Below are positions 63,479 through 64,000 of a DNA stretch of 64,000 bases, piece after piece. This DNA comes from Nonomuraea aurantiaca. GTDB lineage: Bacteria > Actinomycetota > Actinomycetes > Streptosporangiales > Streptosporangiaceae. Both the position numbers and the translations under genes were made by a program. The notes beneath the pieces were generated by a model. It did not search any database. It had not been told where the DNA came from and was given only the letters and a program-made list of their open reading frames with translations. Numbering within the stretch: position 1 is the first letter of the stretch; each line of letters begins with the position of its first letter. The stretch is from positions 428,998-492,997 of the forward strand of contig NZ_JAIWNB010000003.1 in assembly GCF_020215705.1 (NCBI RefSeq). The letters run 5' to 3'.

Positions 63479-64000
63479 ATCGTGCCGTTCCTCCGAGCCG
63501 TCCAGCGCTCCCTGAGTGAGGTCACGGGGTAGGAGGCCTTTGATGGCTATCCAGGTATCGGTATGCGGGCCGCGTGACTGTACTGAAGATGACCGTCGCA
63601 ATGCCCGCGAGTTGGGTCGCATGCTGGCCGAGCGTGGAGCGGTGGTGATATGCGGCGGATATACAGGTGTCATGGCGGCGGTTGCCGCTGGTGCGAACGC
63701 CGCAGGCGGGACGGTTGTGGGTATCCTCTCGCGCGCTGACCGGGAGCACATCAACCCGGACCTGACCATCGTCATTCCTACAGGGATCGGCGAGGCTCGT
63801 AACAACGTCATCGTCAACTCGGGTGATGCCGTGATCGTGGTCGGCGGCTCCTGGGGAACGCTTTCCGAATTGGCCCTTGCCATGAGGAGAGGGCGAAGCC
63901 CCGTGGTCCAGCTCGGGGGGTGGCGCATTCAAGATCGCCTTGGGCGACCGATTCCAGGCATCCTTCACGCCGATAGTCCTGAACATGCGATAGAGCTGAC
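63479..64000 (+). repeat. 522-base direct repeat, copy 2 (runs off the window)
   Basis: Matches 54451-54972 apart from one base. Its left boundary at ATCGTGCCG is sharp; sequence before it differs from that before copy 1. Confidence 0.95.
63543..64000 (+). CDS. LOG-family (TIGR00725-like) protein, second copy, cut by window edge
   Basis: The first 152 residues are identical to the gene at 54515; the one base change is silent (Thr codon ACC to ACT). The ribosome-binding site TAGGAGG is also copied. The end lies outside the window. Confidence 0.85.
   Translation, partial: MAIQVSVCGPRDCTEDDRRNARELGRMLAERGAVVICGGYTGVMAAVAAGANAAGGTVVGILSRADREHINPDLTIVIPTGIGEARNNVIVNSGDAVIVVGGSWGTLSELALAMRRGRSPVVQLGGWRIQDRLGRPIPGILHADSPEHAIEL

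Noticed and set aside
1..64000. CRISPR arrays, tRNA and rRNA genes
   Set aside because: No regularly spaced repeats, cloverleaf-like segments or rRNA-like conserved stretches were noticed on reading.

Overview
The window is high-G+C actinomycete chromosome. GTG starts are frequent, stop/start overlaps of the ATGA, GTGA and TGATG type are common, and genes carry an Fxs peptide-maturation system, NarL-type two-component genes and many LacI/GntR/ROK sugar regulators. The gene content resembles Streptosporangiales (Nonomuraea-like) soil actinomycetes; that placement is an inference, since no rRNA or tRNA gene lies here. The window is mostly dense ordinary coding sequence, with one clearly foreign-looking accessory segment near the right end.

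Layout. (1) 1-2906: convergent fxsT (cut by the left edge) and the radical SAM maturase fxsB. (2) 3.1-33.6 kb: a plant cell-wall polysaccharide region. It holds a secreted GH43 arabinanase, a PL11 rhamnogalacturonan lyase, a two-component system, a LacI regulator, and an ABC sugar-importer operon with an FAD oxidoreductase and a beta-helix protein. A GNAT gene and an IS605-type remnant follow. A second ABC importer operon on the minus strand carries an unidentified enzyme, an RraA-like aldolase and a GH141-like beta-helix enzyme, and is divergent from an unusual HTH-GntR fusion regulator. The region ends with a GH95 fucosidase-type enzyme, a GntR regulator with a lactonase, an M36 metalloprotease and a prolyl aminopeptidase. 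Together these fit uptake and breakdown of rhamnogalacturonan, arabinan and fucose-type side chains. (3) 33.7-45.7 kb: a small-molecule nitrogen region. A MocR regulator is divergent from a binding protein, nitrilase and polar-amino-acid-type ABC transporter operon. A LacI regulator is divergent from an asparaginase, polysaccharide-deacetylase-fold hydrolase, MFS and two-SDR operon. (4) 45.9-53.2 kb: an unidentified MCGACG protein, a ROK regulator with a third ABC sugar importer, a NUDIX hydrolase and a membrane Ser/Thr kinase. (5) 53.2-64 kb: a plastic region with truncated regulators, an IS5-type remnant, DoxX, SDR and LysR genes, and a cassette of visibly lower G+C at about 58.0-63.0 kb.

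The cassette is the most interesting part. A 48-residue peptide gene with a canonical ribosome-binding site is followed by a strong GNRA-loop hairpin. Then come a spermidine-synthase-fold SAM-dependent enzyme, two overlapping DUF6445-like genes, a frameshifted pentapeptide-repeat fragment, an MFS exporter broken by one amber codon, and a third DUF6445-like gene. All three DUF6445-like proteins keep an HxD...H...R pattern of Fe(II)/2-oxoglutarate oxygenases. This looks like an undescribed ribosomally made, oxygenase-tailored peptide pathway. The segment is bracketed by two nearly identical direct repeats of at least 522 bases, 9,028 bases apart, each carrying a LOG-like gene; the second copy runs off the right edge.

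Long antisense ORFs over most genes are G+C-driven shadows and were left out. No CRISPR array, tRNA, rRNA or replication origin was found.
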